A program made the position numbers and the translations under genes. From assembly GCF_002217655.1 (NCBI RefSeq), contig NZ_NEWK01000001.1, forward strand, positions 72,001 through 136,000: a DNA stretch of 64,000 bases, read 5' to 3'. The notes beneath the pieces were generated by a model, which saw nothing but the letters and a program-made list of their open reading frames with translations, was not told where the DNA came from and made no database searches. Positions 25,505-33,736 of the stretch are shown in pieces. This DNA is from Geobacillus thermocatenulatus (lineage in GTDB: Bacteria; Bacillota; Bacilli; Bacillales; Anoxybacillaceae). The stretch's first letter is position 1; each line of letters begins with the position of its first letter.

Positions 25505-27286
25505 ATTCATCTTGCCTTAGGGCTCGCCGTGATGGTCGTTTGCTGGCTTGTCGCCGTGCAAGGATGGTCTGTGTTTCCGCATACGTTGTCAATGGAGCGG
25601 CTGATGATGGGGGCGCTGTTTTTCTCCTCAGGCTTGTTGTTTTCGCTGCATGTTGTCTTGTCTTTTGCGTCTGATGGCGTGGAGGCGTCCCCTTTTTCGC
25701 TCTCTGCCCGATTGACGCTTGCCTTTGGGCTTCTTTTTCTGTTTTCGCGCCGCGATGAGGTGATGGAGCGGAGGAGCGGGCAACGGTGGCAAGCGTTTTT
25801 CGCCGCTTTTGCTTATGCGGCGGTCGTTGGGCTATTCATCCATTGGATAGCGCCGCTTTGGCCGGGAGACGGGACAAGCCGCTGGCCACTCTGGTGGAAG
25901 GCCGGCGAGGGAATGATCGGGTTGCTCGATGCGGGCGCCGCTTTGCTTGTATGGCGTCGTTGGCGGCAAGGGAGTTCCCGATCCTTCCTGTACTGGCTGC
26001 TGGCGTTATGGTGGTTTGCCCTCGGCCAATGGCTGCTTATGCTTGGCGGCGGCCATGCGTTATGGGGGCAGCTGTATGAAATGGCCGGATTTTTGTATAT
26101 CGTGCGTGCAATGTACGTCGAGACGGTCGAAAAACCGTACGTGGAGCTGAAACAGCACGAACAGCAACTGGAAATGATGGCAAACGCCCTTGGCGAGGGA
26201 TTGATGATGTTAAACCGCGACGGCCGGATCGTGTGGATGAACCCGGAAGCCGGCCGTTTGCTTGGCCTTGATCCGGAGGAAGCGAAAGGGAAGCCGCTGT
26301 TTTCCTTTGTCATGCTCGCCGGGCCAGATGGGGCCGCGTGGGATTGGAAGCGGCTGCGCCGCGTTGTCAAACGGCTGAAAAGCGGCGAGGTGATTCGCGT
26401 CGAGGAGGAGCCGTTCCGCCGTCATGATGGCGTGTGCCTGCCGGTCGGCTACACGCTGGCGCCGGTGATGGAAAACGGTGCGTTGACAGGGCTTGTCGCC
26501 GTTTTGCGCGACATGACGGAGAAAAAAGAGAAGGAGCGGCTCGAGCGCGAGCGCGAACAGCTCGACTTTGAACTGTCGCTTGCCGCGAATATGCAGCGGG
26601 CGCTTTTGCAGACGTCGTCGAAGGCGGACTTGCCTTCGTATGTCGACATCGGCGTCCTCAGCGTCCCGGCGCGGGTGTTGAGCGGCGATTTCTACCATTT
26701 TGCTGTCCATCAAACATCCGTCTCAGCCGGCATTGCCGATGTGTCGGGAAAAGGCATTCCAGCCGCGATGCTGATGACATTGATGAAATTTATTCTGGAC
26801 CGAACCGTCCATTACGGGACGCAGCCGCACGTGTATCTTGACCTGCTGAACCGATTCGTCTACGACTACACCGAGCCGTCGATGTTTGTCACGATGTTTG
26901 TCGGCAATTACAACGAAAAGACGCATACGTTCTCGTACGCCTGCGCTGGGCACGAACCGGCGCTTTGGTACCGGGCGAAAACGAAACAATGTGTGCCGCT
27001 TCATGCGAAAGGGTGCGCGCTCGGGTTGTTTCCGCAATTTTCGTTTGAGACGAAGTCGGTAGTGCTCGAGCCGGGTGATTTTGTGCTGCTGTACACCGAC
27101 GGGGTGACGGAAAAACGCGGCGAAGAGGCGGACGATGATTTTTCCGTCCTCGCCTCGATGGTTGTACGCGTCAATTTGGACCAGCCAGCAGCGCAAATCG
27201 TCCGCGATTTGTACGAGCAAGTTAAGGCGTACCACCAATACGAACAAAAAGACGACCAGACGTTATTGTTGCTCCGCCGCCGCTGA
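25373..27286 (+). CDS. Membrane-bound PAS/PP2C (SpoIIE-type) serine phosphatase, likely SigB activator
   Basis: A 637-residue protein with about seven N-terminal membrane helices (residues 15-255), a PAS domain (about 265-390, MANALGEGLMMLNRDGRIVWMNPEAGRLLGLDPEE), a short charged linker (EKKEKERLEREREQLDFELSLAANMQRALL) and an RsbU/SpoIIE PP2C domain (about 425-637) with LSGDFYHF, IADVSGKGIPAAMLM and LYTDGVTEKRGEE metal-binding motifs. It ends convergently against sigB. RsbU- and RsbP-type phosphatases dephosphorylate RsbV and so free SigB; the location strongly suggests that role. The signal sensed by the membrane and PAS parts is unknown. The TTG start has GGAGG 7 nt upstream. Confidence 0.85.
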   Translation: MVKEYERYRLVRPHSAMAVLAAGMFGLLLFAAGRLPVSPGFYHSIHLALGLAVMVVCWLVAVQGWSVFPHTLSMERLMMGALFFSSGLLFSLHVVLSFASDGVEASPFSLSARLTLAFGLLFLFSRRDEVMERRSGQRWQAFFAAFAYAAVVGLFIHWIAPLWPGDGTSRWPLWWKAGEGMIGLLDAGAALLVWRRWRQGSSRSFLYWLLALWWFALGQWLLMLGGGHALWGQLYEMAGFLYIVRAMYVETVEKPYVELKQHEQQLEMMANALGEGLMMLNRDGRIVWMNPEAGRLLGLDPEEAKGKPLFSFVMLAGPDGAAWDWKRLRRVVKRLKSGEVIRVEEEPFRRHDGVCLPVGYTLAPVMENGALTGLVAVLRDMTEKKEKERLEREREQLDFELSLAANMQRALLQTSSKADLPSYVDIGVLSVPARVLSGDFYHFAVHQTSVSAGIADVSGKGIPAAMLMTLMKFILDRTVHYGTQPHVYLDLLNRFVYDYTEPSMFVTMFVGNYNEKTHTFSYACAGHEPALWYRAKTKQCVPLHAKGCALGLFPQFSFETKSVVLEPGDFVLLYTDGVTEKRGEEADDDFSVLASMVVRVNLDQPAAQIVRDLYEQVKAYHQYEQKDDQTLLLLRRR

Positions 27287-27323
27287 TGCCGCCCTAGTCA
27301 GCCGGTGGCGGCGTTTTTGGCTG

Positions 27324-28097
27324 TTACGACGGGGAGGCAGCGGCCAGCTGCCGTTTCAGCTTTTCGATCGCCCGCTTTTGAATGCGGCTGATCGTCATTT
27401 GCGAGACGCCGAGCCGTTCAGCGAGCGACCGCTGCGTCTCGCCGCGCCGGAAGATGGCGTCGATGACGATTTGTTCTTGCTCGCTCAGTTTGCCGATCGC
27501 CTGCTCTAAATCCATTCGCTCGATCAGCGACTCGATTTCGTTCGCTTCATCAGCGACGAATTCACCGATCGTCGTCGCATCCTTTCCCCCGTCTTGCACC
27601 GGGGCGTCGAGCGAAATGGCCTGGTAATGGTCGCGGCCAGCTAAAATCTCGATCGTTTCTTCGACCGATAAGCCTAAGTGGCCGGCGATCTCATCGATCG
27701 TTGGCGACCGCTCGAGCTTGACGGTCAGTTCATCGATGGCTTGCTGCACTTTGCTTCCTTTCTCTTTCACCCGGCGCGGCACTTGGATATACCACGCTTT
27801 GTCGCGCAAATAGTTTTTCATATAGCCGATTAAACTTTTCATCGCATACGATTCAAAGTTTGTTCCCTGGTTCGGGTCGTAATGGTCAAGAAGGCGCAAA
27901 AACGACAGCCGGCCGACTTGAAACAAGTCTTCGTAAAAATCAGGGCGGCTGCGCGCCATTTTTTTCGCTGCCGTCGCAATGAGCGGCTCGAAGCGCACAA
28001 GCAAGGCGGTCGCCGCTTCTTCCGTCTTCGTTTGCTGATAGGCGGAAATAAGGGCGTCAAGCTTGCTCTTGGACAGAGGAGGGGGATATACAGTCAT
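27324..28097 (-). CDS. sigB: General stress sigma factor SigB
   Basis: A 257-residue sigma-70 family factor of the SigB/SigF/SigG group. Region 2 includes DLFQVGRLSFLRLLDHYDPNQGTNFESYAMKSLIGYMKNYLRDK; region 3 has VPRRVKEKGSKVQQAIDEL; the region 4 helix-turn-helix reads RRGETQRSLAERLGVSQMTISRIQKRAIEKLKRQL. It directs transcription of general stress genes. It follows rsbW with a 41-nt overlap. The ATG at 28097 is chosen because AAGGAG is 9 nt upstream; the ATG at 28103 is too close. A SigB-type promoter precedes the operon, implying autoregulation. Confidence 0.95.
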   Translation of the reverse strand: MTVYPPPLSKSKLDALISAYQQTKTEEAATALLVRFEPLIATAAKKMARSRPDFYEDLFQVGRLSFLRLLDHYDPNQGTNFESYAMKSLIGYMKNYLRDKAWYIQVPRRVKEKGSKVQQAIDELTVKLERSPTIDEIAGHLGLSVEETIEILAGRDHYQAISLDAPVQDGGKDATTIGEFVADEANEIESLIERMDLEQAIGKLSEQEQIVIDAIFRRGETQRSLAERLGVSQMTISRIQKRAIEKLKRQLAAASPS

Positions 28098-28545
28098 GGG
28101 CATGCTCTCCTTCGCCGTGATGGCGGAATTTCGTCAGGCGGACTTCCGTTCCGCCTTTGGTCGTGACGCGGACGTCATCCATGAGCGCTTCCATTAAAAA
28201 GAGGCCGAGGCCGCCGACTTTCACATCTTTGAGCGGCTTGCCGGACAGCGACGCCGCCTGTTTTGCCGCCCGTTCGTAGTCAAACCCTTTTCCCTCATCT
28301 TTAATGACGATGGAAAGCGCATCAGCGCTCATCTCAAAACGGAGGTGAATATCGCCGCTTCTTCCGTTGTAGGCGTGAAGCACGACGTTGTTGCACGCTT
28401 CGGAGACGGCGACTTTCATATCTTCGATTTCTTCATAGGAAAATCCCATTTTGGCAGCCAGCCCGTATAACGTCAAACGCGCAATGTCAAGAAACTGCGC
28501 ATCGGCTGGAATCGACAGCTGTACGATCATTTCGTGCTCTTTCAT
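28057..28545 (-). CDS. rsbW: Anti-sigma-B factor / serine kinase RsbW
   Basis: A 162-residue GHKL-type kinase. It binds and inhibits SigB and phosphorylates RsbV. The N box MKVAVSEACNNVVLHAYN and the G1/G2 segments IVIKDEGKGFDYE and GGLGLFLMEALMDDV are complete. Its start overlaps the rsbV stop by 4 nt, and its 3' end overlaps sigB, a typical arrangement for coupled translation of the anti-sigma and sigma factors. The C-terminal tail (EHAHDCISPSSVQEQA) extends through the sigB start region. Confidence 0.95.
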   Translation of the reverse strand: MKEHEMIVQLSIPADAQFLDIARLTLYGLAAKMGFSYEEIEDMKVAVSEACNNVVLHAYNGRSGDIHLRFEMSADALSIVIKDEGKGFDYERAAKQAASLSGKPLKDVKVGGLGLFLMEALMDDVRVTTKGGTEVRLTKFRHHGEGEHAHDCISPSSVQEQA

Positions 28546-28892
28546 GATTGGCCTCCGATCCTTTCTGTCGCATCGTTCATTTCGGAAAAAAAGTAGGATA
28601 CTCCAGTTAAATCGAACAGACGCCGCACTTTCGGCGGCACGTTTTCAATGGCAAACGGCGCCCCGAGTTGATGCCGCGTTTTTAACAGCGCCACAAACAT
28701 GCCGATTCCGGTGCTGTCAATATACGTTAAATCTTCGAGGCGAAGAACGAGCGGTTTGGACGCATCGCTGGCGAGCGGTTCGACGGTGCGTTGAAATTGC
28801 TCGGCTGCCGCCAGGTCCAGTTCGCCTTTTATGTATACAACATGCCGATCCGGCTGTTCGTCATGAACAAGATGGAATCGTTTCTGATCCAT
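28542..28892 (-). CDS. rsbV: Anti-anti-sigma factor RsbV
   Basis: A 116-residue STAS-domain protein. In its unphosphorylated form it binds RsbW and releases SigB. The phosphorylation site serine is in LTYIDSTGIGMFVALLK, the hallmark of the family. The start at 28892 (MDQKRFHLV) is preferred because TGGGG is 8 nt upstream; a GTG three codons earlier is possible. The first gene of rsbV-rsbW-sigB. No rsbR, rsbS, rsbT or rsbX genes are nearby, so signalling must come through a separate phosphatase such as the one at 25.4-27.3 kb. Confidence 0.94.
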   Translation of the reverse strand: MDQKRFHLVHDEQPDRHVVYIKGELDLAAAEQFQRTVEPLASDASKPLVLRLEDLTYIDSTGIGMFVALLKTRHQLGAPFAIENVPPKVRRLFDLTGVSYFFSEMNDATERIGGQS

Positions 28893-28984
28893 TTCTTTCA
28901 CCCCACTGTGCGTTTGATGGATATCCCGGTGCTGCGTTGGCGCCGACGGCTTAGCTTGTCCGGCCTTTGGCGTTTACGCTTTCT

Positions 28985-29011
28985 ATACCCATATTTTATA
29001 CTTGTTGAAAC
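28985..29011 (-). promoter_or_regulatory. SigB-dependent promoter of rsbV-rsbW-sigB
   Basis: The minus strand carries GTTTCA, a 15-bp spacer, and GGGTAT. This matches the SigB consensus (GTTTAA, 12-15 bp, GGGTAT) and indicates positive autoregulation. Confidence 0.75.
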
Positions 29012-29042
29012 AGAGAATGTCGAATGAAAAGGGGACATGATG

Positions 29043-29435
29043 ATGGAAAGATGGAAACAATGGGCTAAAAGGATAAAAAAGGAAATCTTTGTCCTCTATT
29101 CCGCCTGCCGCGACCGGCGCGTTCCGGTTTGGCTGCGCCTGTTTATGCTGGCCGTTGCGGCGTATGCGTTCAGCCCGATCGATTTGATCCCTGATTTTGT
29201 TCCGGTGCTGGGGTATATCGATGATTTGCTGCTTTTGCCACTTGGCATTTACATATCGCTCAAATGGCTGCCGAAAGACGTCGCGGCCGAACATCGAGCG
29301 CGGGCGGAAGAGCTCGCTAGGCGCGGCAAGCCGACCAACTGGGCCACCGGGGCGTTGATCATCTTGTTATATGTATGGCTTTCGGTTTGGCTGCTGCGTT
29401 GGTTTCTTTCTCGGCTTGGATTTGGTACATTGTAA
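29043..29435 (+). CDS. DUF1232 membrane protein
   Basis: A 130-residue protein of the YkvA-like DUF1232 family, whose function is unknown. The signature [29 protein letters not shown] sits around residues 38-68 between two hydrophobic stretches, and a third hydrophobic segment ([15 protein letters not shown]) lies near the C-terminus. The N-terminus is basic ([14 protein letters not shown]). The third of three successive ATG codons (29043) is 8 nt after GGGG and is taken as start. It is divergent from the sigB operon and 34 nt upstream of ung. Confidence 0.8.
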   Translation: MERWKQWAKRIKKEIFVLYSACRDRRVPVWLRLFMLAVAAYAFSPIDLIPDFVPVLGYIDDLLLLPLGIYISLKWLPKDVAAEHRARAEELARRGKPTNWATGALIILLYVWLSVWLLRWFLSRLGFGTL

Positions 29436-29469
29436 TAAGGGAAAAGTCAGTGCAAAAGGAGTGGCTGCC

Positions 29470-30159
29470 ATGCCGATTTTAAAAAACGATTGGGCTCCGT
29501 TGCTTGACGAAGAGTTTCAAAAGCCGTACTACTTAAAGCTGCGCGAGTTTTTAAAAGAGGAGTACCGGACGCGGACGATTTATCCGGATATGCACGATAT
29601 TTTCAACGCCCTTCATTACACGCCGTACGCGAACGTCAAAGTCGTGCTGCTCGGGCAAGATCCGTACCACGGCCCGGGGCAGGCGCACGGGCTTAGTTTT
29701 TCCGTCAAGCCGGGCGTGCCGGTGCCGCCGTCCTTGGTGAATATTTTTAAAGAGCTGCATGACGACCTCGGCTGCTACATACCGGATAACGGCTATCTCG
29801 TCAAATGGGCCGAGCAAGGGGTGCTATTGTTGAACACCGTGCTGACCGTCCGCCGCGGCCAAGCGAATTCCCACCGTGGCAAAGGATGGGAATATTTCAC
29901 CGACCGCGTCATTGAACTCGTCAACGAAAAAGACGATCCGGTCGTCTTTTTGCTTTGGGGCCGGAACGCGCAAGAGAAAAAAGAACGGATTACGAATCCG
30001 CGCCATCTCATTATTGAAGCGCCGCACCCGAGCCCGTTTTCCGCCGCGCGCGGCTTTTTCGGGCATCGCCCGTTTTCGCGGACGAACGCGTTTTTAACCA
30101 AGCACGGACGCGAACCGATCGACTGGCAAATTGAGAACATCGGCGCCCGCGCTACATGA
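29470..30159 (+). CDS. ung: Uracil-DNA glycosylase
   Basis: A 229-residue family 1 UDG that removes uracil from DNA in base excision repair. The water-activating motif [18 protein letters not shown] and the minor-groove loop [21 protein letters not shown] are intact; [17 protein letters not shown] and [13 protein letters not shown] complete the pocket. The ATG at 29470 with AAAGGAG upstream is preferred to the far-upstream start of the open frame. The gene corresponds to B. subtilis ywdG and is followed by ywdI, as in Bacillus. Confidence 0.97.
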   Translation: MPILKNDWAPLLDEEFQKPYYLKLREFLKEEYRTRTIYPDMHDIFNALHYTPYANVKVVLLGQDPYHGPGQAHGLSFSVKPGVPVPPSLVNIFKELHDDLGCYIPDNGYLVKWAEQGVLLLNTVLTVRRGQANSHRGKGWEYFTDRVIELVNEKDDPVVFLLWGRNAQEKKERITNPRHLIIEAPHPSPFSAARGFFGHRPFSRTNAFLTKHGREPIDWQIENIGARAT

Positions 30160-30179
30160 ACAAGGGGGGGGGGAACACC

Positions 30180-30479
30180 ATGTCCATTTCTTTTACCGCC
30201 GTTGTCGCCAAAATGGAAGACGAGCTTCGAAAAGCGAAGGCCGCGAACAACCCGCAGCGGATGCGTGAACACATCGCCGCTGTTCGTGCTTTATGCGACT
30301 TAATGCTGGAAACGACAGGCCAGCCGCAGCCGTCCGTTTCGTCTGTCTCGACAGAGCCGCTTGTCGTCGGCGGGCCGATTTCGGTTGCTGGCGGGCTTTC
30401 GCTTGGAGCTGTTTCTGTCCAGGGACGCTCCCCTGACATTGACGATGAGGCGAACGGGGAGTCGTTGTTGGATTTTTGA
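30180..30479 (+). CDS. ywdI: YwdI family (DUF5327) protein
   Basis: A 99-residue protein similar to B. subtilis YwdI. MSISFTAVVAKMEDELRKAKAANNPQRMREHIAAVRALCDLMLE forms an N-terminal helical pair; the rest is low-complexity and probably disordered (Pro/Ser/Val/Gly-rich), ending DDEANGESLLDF. Function unknown. The ribosome binding site is a run of ten G residues (30164-30173) placed 6 nt before the ATG; the ATG overlapping the ung stop would lack a site. It is probably cotranscribed with ung. Confidence 0.8.
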   Translation: MSISFTAVVAKMEDELRKAKAANNPQRMREHIAAVRALCDLMLETTGQPQPSVSSVSTEPLVVGGPISVAGGLSLGAVSVQGRSPDIDDEANGESLLDF

Positions 30480-30742
30480 GAGGGGGTAACGAACTCTCGC
30501 GGAACGGTCTTCTCCACGGGGATTGTTGATCAACAGAACTCCTTTAAACTGCTTGTCCTTGTTTGCGCCAAAAAACAAGAAGCGGTTCTCCGGCTTGGAT
30601 GCGGGTCTTGTCGGTGGCGCTCCCGATTTGATCGGTTCTGCTGAGTGAAGTGGCTGACATCCATTCGTCATTTGTTGTCGGGGAACATTCCCATTATAAT
30701 GAATGAGGGAAAACAATCTTGAATGAGAAAGGCGGAACAGCA
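30480..30742. other. Intergenic region without a recognisable gene
   Basis: Holds the ywdK leader with a TATAAT box near 30695 and ribosome binding region. The minus-strand frame through 30520-30660 reads like a decayed peptide (ENRFLFFGANKDKQFKG) but has no start signal or homologue that I recognise. Confidence 0.4.
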
Positions 30743-31114
30743 ATGAAAACATTCATTCTTCTTGGCGCACTCAATGCGTTTTTAGCCGTCGCATTGGGAG
30801 CGTTTGGCGCGCACGGGCTTGAAGGGAAGATTCCGGATCGGTATTTGGAGATTTGGAAAACGGCGGTGCAGTATCAGATGTTTCACGCATTGGGGCTGTT
30901 TGTGATCGGATTGCTCATTGGCAAGGCGCCAAATGTCGGGCTGATCGGTGCGGCGGGCTGGGTGATGTTGGCGGGGATTGTGTTGTTTTCCGGCAGTTTA
31001 TATGTATTGAGTGTCACGCAGATCAAGCCGCTCGGCGCGATCACCCCGTTTGGCGGCGTCGCCTTTTTGGTCGCCTGGGTGATGATCGGGTATGCGGCGT
31101 TGAAATGGCTGTAA
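30743..31114 (+). CDS. ywdK: DUF423 membrane protein YwdK
   Basis: A 123-residue protein with four hydrophobic helices, family DUF423 (B. subtilis YwdK; E. coli YgdD). The family signature LGAFGAHGLEGKIPDRYLEIWKTAVQYQMFHALGL is complete, followed by LFSGSLYVLSVTQIKPLGAITPFGGVAFLVAW. Function unknown; located in the cytoplasmic membrane. The ATG at 30743 is chosen because GAAAGGCGG is just before it. Confidence 0.9.
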   Translation: MKTFILLGALNAFLAVALGAFGAHGLEGKIPDRYLEIWKTAVQYQMFHALGLFVIGLLIGKAPNVGLIGAAGWVMLAGIVLFSGSLYVLSVTQIKPLGAITPFGGVAFLVAWVMIGYAALKWL

Positions 31115-31263
31115 ACGGAGCGCGGGCAAGGTGTGTTCCGAACAGGAAATTACGCGCCGTCCCAATCATAGAAGGCACTTCTTTTGGTTCATTTGCCACC
31201 ATGATAGGCAACTGGACGTCGGCAACATAGGGATGGCCATCACATAAGATGAAATAAAGAAGA

Positions 31264-31383
31264 GAGGGGCTTCCAAGAGGGGAATGCTCCTTGAACGAAA
31301 CACAACATATTGTTTCTTATCGGTCATTTTGCTGCTATATACGGTAAAGAAAAGGGTGTCCCGAGTTTTTGGGACACCCTTTC
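31264..31383 (+). repeat. Dispersed ~120-bp element, copy 2 (GTGTCCC family)
   Basis: From GGGGCTTCCAAGAGG to GGGTGTCCCGAG / TTTTTGGGACACCC (one hairpin) followed by TTTC. It aligns with the 39.0-kb copy (ACACAACATAT versus ACACAAAATAT; TATATACGG versus TATATATAG). The end hairpin lies between convergent ywdK and gerQ and may act as terminator. The rest of 31115-31414 shows nothing else. Confidence 0.6.
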
Positions 31384-31414
31384 TGCTCATCGAACATCGG
31401 TTTTGCGCTTGCAC

Positions 31415-31990
31415 TCAGCGCGGCGAATAGGAGGCGAGCGGCGTGGCGGAAGCGCCGGCAAACGGATATTCGTAAGCGATTTCGCCTTCAAACGTGACGT
31501 AATCGACATAAATCATCGGGATCAAATAGCGCGTTCCCGTTTGCGGATCGCTTAAGATGACATGGTCGCGCCCGGCCGCTTCAATGACGCCACGGAACAC
31601 TTTCGCATTCCACTCGCGGTTGTTTTCGAACGTTGCATAGACGGTGGCGATTTTTCCTTTATTTAACCGCAAAATGTTTTCAATGTACGACTCTTCGATC
31701 GGCAGCATCCCCGGAGCGGTCGGGCCGGCGGTGGCGGGTGCGGCAGCGGTGGTCGGTGTCGGCGTCGGGGCGGCAAACATCGGTGCTTGCAAGCCAAAAG
31801 CCGGTGCACTAGCGGCCGTCGGCTGGTAATAGGCATACGGGTAGGCTGCCGGATAGTACGGCTGCGGATACGGGTAACCGTACGGATAAGCTGCATACGG
31901 TTGTTGCCGCTCCGGGTCGAACGAGCCATAATAATAGTTTGGTTGTTGTTCATCATGGGGATAATAGTTGTTGTCGGTATGGTTGGACAT
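31415..31990 (-). CDS. gerQ: Spore coat protein GerQ
   Basis: A 191-residue spore coat protein. In Bacillus it is needed for localising the cortex-lytic enzyme CwlJ and is cross-linked by transglutaminase. The N-terminal 95 residues are a Tyr/Pro/Ala-rich, Gln-containing region (DEQQPNYYYG, YPYGYPYPQPYYPAAYPYAYY split over many short repeats), and the conserved C-terminal domain starts at LPIEESYIENILRLNKGKIATVYATFENN and runs to the VDYVTFEGEIAY segment. It lies 24 nt downstream of cwlJ, as expected for the cwlJ-gerQ pair. Confidence 0.93.
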   Translation of the reverse strand: MSNHTDNNYYPHDEQQPNYYYGSFDPERQQPYAAYPYGYPYPQPYYPAAYPYAYYQPTAASAPAFGLQAPMFAAPTPTPTTAAAPATAGPTAPGMLPIEESYIENILRLNKGKIATVYATFENNREWNAKVFRGVIEAAGRDHVILSDPQTGTRYLIPMIYVDYVTFEGEIAYEYPFAGASATPLASYSPR

Positions 31991-32014
31991 AACAAAACCT
32001 CCTCAGCAAAAATG

Positions 32015-32443
32015 TTAATACACGCGCGGACAATCGGATGGAGTCGGCGCGAAGAAGCAATGCGACTTGTAGCGGCCGACGTTCCATTGGTTGAACCATT
32101 GCGGCGGGCAATCTTGGCCTTCAGGCGGCTTGAAAAACCAGAGGGCATTTGTCGCGGGGTGATAGCGCCAGCCGCGGATCACTTGGCGCGCCAGCCCGAT
32201 ATCCACTTCGCGCGCCCGCTGGTAAAAATACCCTTTCTGCACCGCCTCAAAGCCCCCCGGGCTTTGAAACACCATTTGCCGGATAGAGCGGATGCCGCGG
32301 AAGTCCAGGCAGTCGGCGATGACGCGGTTGACGCCGACGTTGCCGACCATGAGCATCCCAAGCCGCCCGTCTCCTTCCGCTTCAGCTCGCATGAGCCGAG
32401 CTAACAGTTTCACGTCTTCTTCTGTATGGGCAACAACTGCCAT
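32015..32443 (-). CDS. cwlJ: Cortex-lytic cell wall hydrolase CwlJ
   Basis: A 142-residue SleB/CwlJ-type hydrolase acting on spore cortex peptidoglycan during germination. The catalytic N-terminal segment is LLARLMRAEAEGDGRLGMLMVGNVGVNRV, with the family glutamate in RAEAEG, followed by YFYQRAREVDIGLARQVIRGWRYHPATNALWFFKPPEG and C-terminal NQWNVGRYKSHCFF. The start at 32443 has GAGGTGA upstream; the longer frame (to 32737) has no binding site. No signal peptide, as known for CwlJ, which reaches the coat through GerQ. Confidence 0.94.
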   Translation of the reverse strand: MAVVAHTEEDVKLLARLMRAEAEGDGRLGMLMVGNVGVNRVIADCLDFRGIRSIRQMVFQSPGGFEAVQKGYFYQRAREVDIGLARQVIRGWRYHPATNALWFFKPPEGQDCPPQWFNQWNVGRYKSHCFFAPTPSDCPRVY

Positions 32444-32605
32444 ATCGTCACCTCGGTTTTCCATCAAAGTCGACAGTAATAGGCTATTGATGGATCCGGG
32501 AAATGGTGACAGACGGACGGGCGATTTCTTGGAGGAATTTCTGATTTTATATGTATGGGGCGATTGGGCGTGATATGACAGGGCGGTTGGCCAAAAAGGG
32601 AAACC

Positions 32606-32716
32606 CGTTGCGCAAGAAAGACCCGTAACATGGCGTGCAAAGGAATGATGGAGGAAGAAATCGCTCATTTGGTTGACATTTCGGAGGAAGAAGTTCGCCG
32701 GTTGCTTGAAGAATAG
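32606..32716 (+). pseudogene. Possible C-terminal remnant of an Rpn/PD-(D/E)XK transposase-type gene
   Basis: One frame ends KGMMEEEIAHLVDISEEEVRRLLEE before a stop at 32714. This resembles the GMSxEEIAxLTGLSxEEI tail found on Rpn-family recombination-promoting nucleases. No upstream domain remains, so it is a decayed fragment or coincidence. Confidence 0.3.
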
Positions 32717-32733
32717 GAAAATAAGCAAAGGGG

Positions 32734-32766
32734 CCATGCTGCGTTTGGGCCCCCTCTTTTTTTATA
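32734..32766. terminator. Terminator hairpin beyond hemQ
   Basis: GGGGCC and GGCCCC enclose ATGCTGCGTTT; T-rich sequence flanks both sides, so it may work in either direction between the remnant and hemQ. Confidence 0.55.
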
Positions 32767-33508
32767 CACGGAAGAACGAAGAAACATTTTCGGCCGACAG
32801 ACGGGTGCCGACGAAAAACGAGCCAAACTCGCCAAAGCGGGCGCTCACTTCGTCAAAGCGCATTTCATAGACGAGCTTTTTGAACTGGAGTGCATCATCC
32901 GAAAACAAGGTGACGCCCCATTCGAAGTCATCCAAACCGACGGAGCCGGTGATGATTTGCGTCACTTTGCCGGCGTATTTCCGGCCGGTCATGCCGTGGG
33001 CGCGCATCAGTTCGCGCCGCTGTTCCATGGAAAGCATATACCAGTTGTCCTCGCCTTGGCGCCGCTTGTCCATCGGGTAGAAGCAAATGTAGTTCGTTTT
33101 TGGCAATATCGGATACAAACGGCGGCGCACCTCTGGAATTTGGTACGGGTCTTCGCTGCCGGACGCCAAGTAGTTGCTCAACTCGACGACCGAGACGTAC
33201 GAGTATGCAGGTAATAAATAGTCGGCGAGTTTCGTTTTGTTTATGGCTGTTTCGATTTCATGCAGTTCATCCAGCGTCGGTCGCAAAATCATGAACAGAA
33301 TGTCCGCTTTTTGCCCGACGATCGTGTAGACGGCATGGCTTCCTTGCTTCTCGCTTTCCGTCGTCTCCCATTGGTCGACAAGCGCTAAAAACTCACTGAT
33401 CGCCGCCTCGCGCTCTTCAGTCGGAAGCGTTTTCCACGTGCTCCAGTCGATCGTGCGGAAATCGTGCAAACAATACCAACCGTCCAACGTTTGGGCCGCT
33501 TCGCTCAT
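32762..33508 (-). CDS. hemQ: Coproheme decarboxylase HemQ
   Basis: A 248-residue chlorite-dismutase-fold enzyme that performs the last step of the coproporphyrin-dependent haem pathway of Gram-positive bacteria, oxidatively decarboxylating coproheme III to haem b with peroxide. The sequence [22 protein letters not shown] matches the crystallised Geobacillus enzyme from memory. The active-site tyrosine is Tyr144 (CFYPMDKRR) and the proximal haem ligand His171 ([11 protein letters not shown]). Homologue of B. subtilis YwfI. Of two adjacent ATG codons the second (33508) is 8 nt from AGGAG. It is divergent from pta. Confidence 0.96.
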   Translation of the reverse strand: MSEAAQTLDGWYCLHDFRTIDWSTWKTLPTEEREAAISEFLALVDQWETTESEKQGSHAVYTIVGQKADILFMILRPTLDELHEIETAINKTKLADYLLPAYSYVSVVELSNYLASGSEDPYQIPEVRRRLYPILPKTNYICFYPMDKRRQGEDNWYMLSMEQRRELMRAHGMTGRKYAGKVTQIITGSVGLDDFEWGVTLFSDDALQFKKLVYEMRFDEVSARFGEFGSFFVGTRLSAENVSSFFRV

Positions 33509-33736
33509 CATCGTCACTCCTTTATTCAATCAATCGTACAGTACCACTATATCATAGTTTGGCCAAAAAAGCGGGTGTTTGTGCATAAGGAAAAAGATAC
33601 TGAATTGTTCCAAAAGATGAATTATTCATTGGAAGGGCTTACGAGCGTTGCGTTTTCGTATCGAAGCGGTATGCTTAATGTAGAGAAAGGCTGATGCTTG
33701 GAAACAGGCGGGCCAACCGTGAAGGAGGCATGAATC

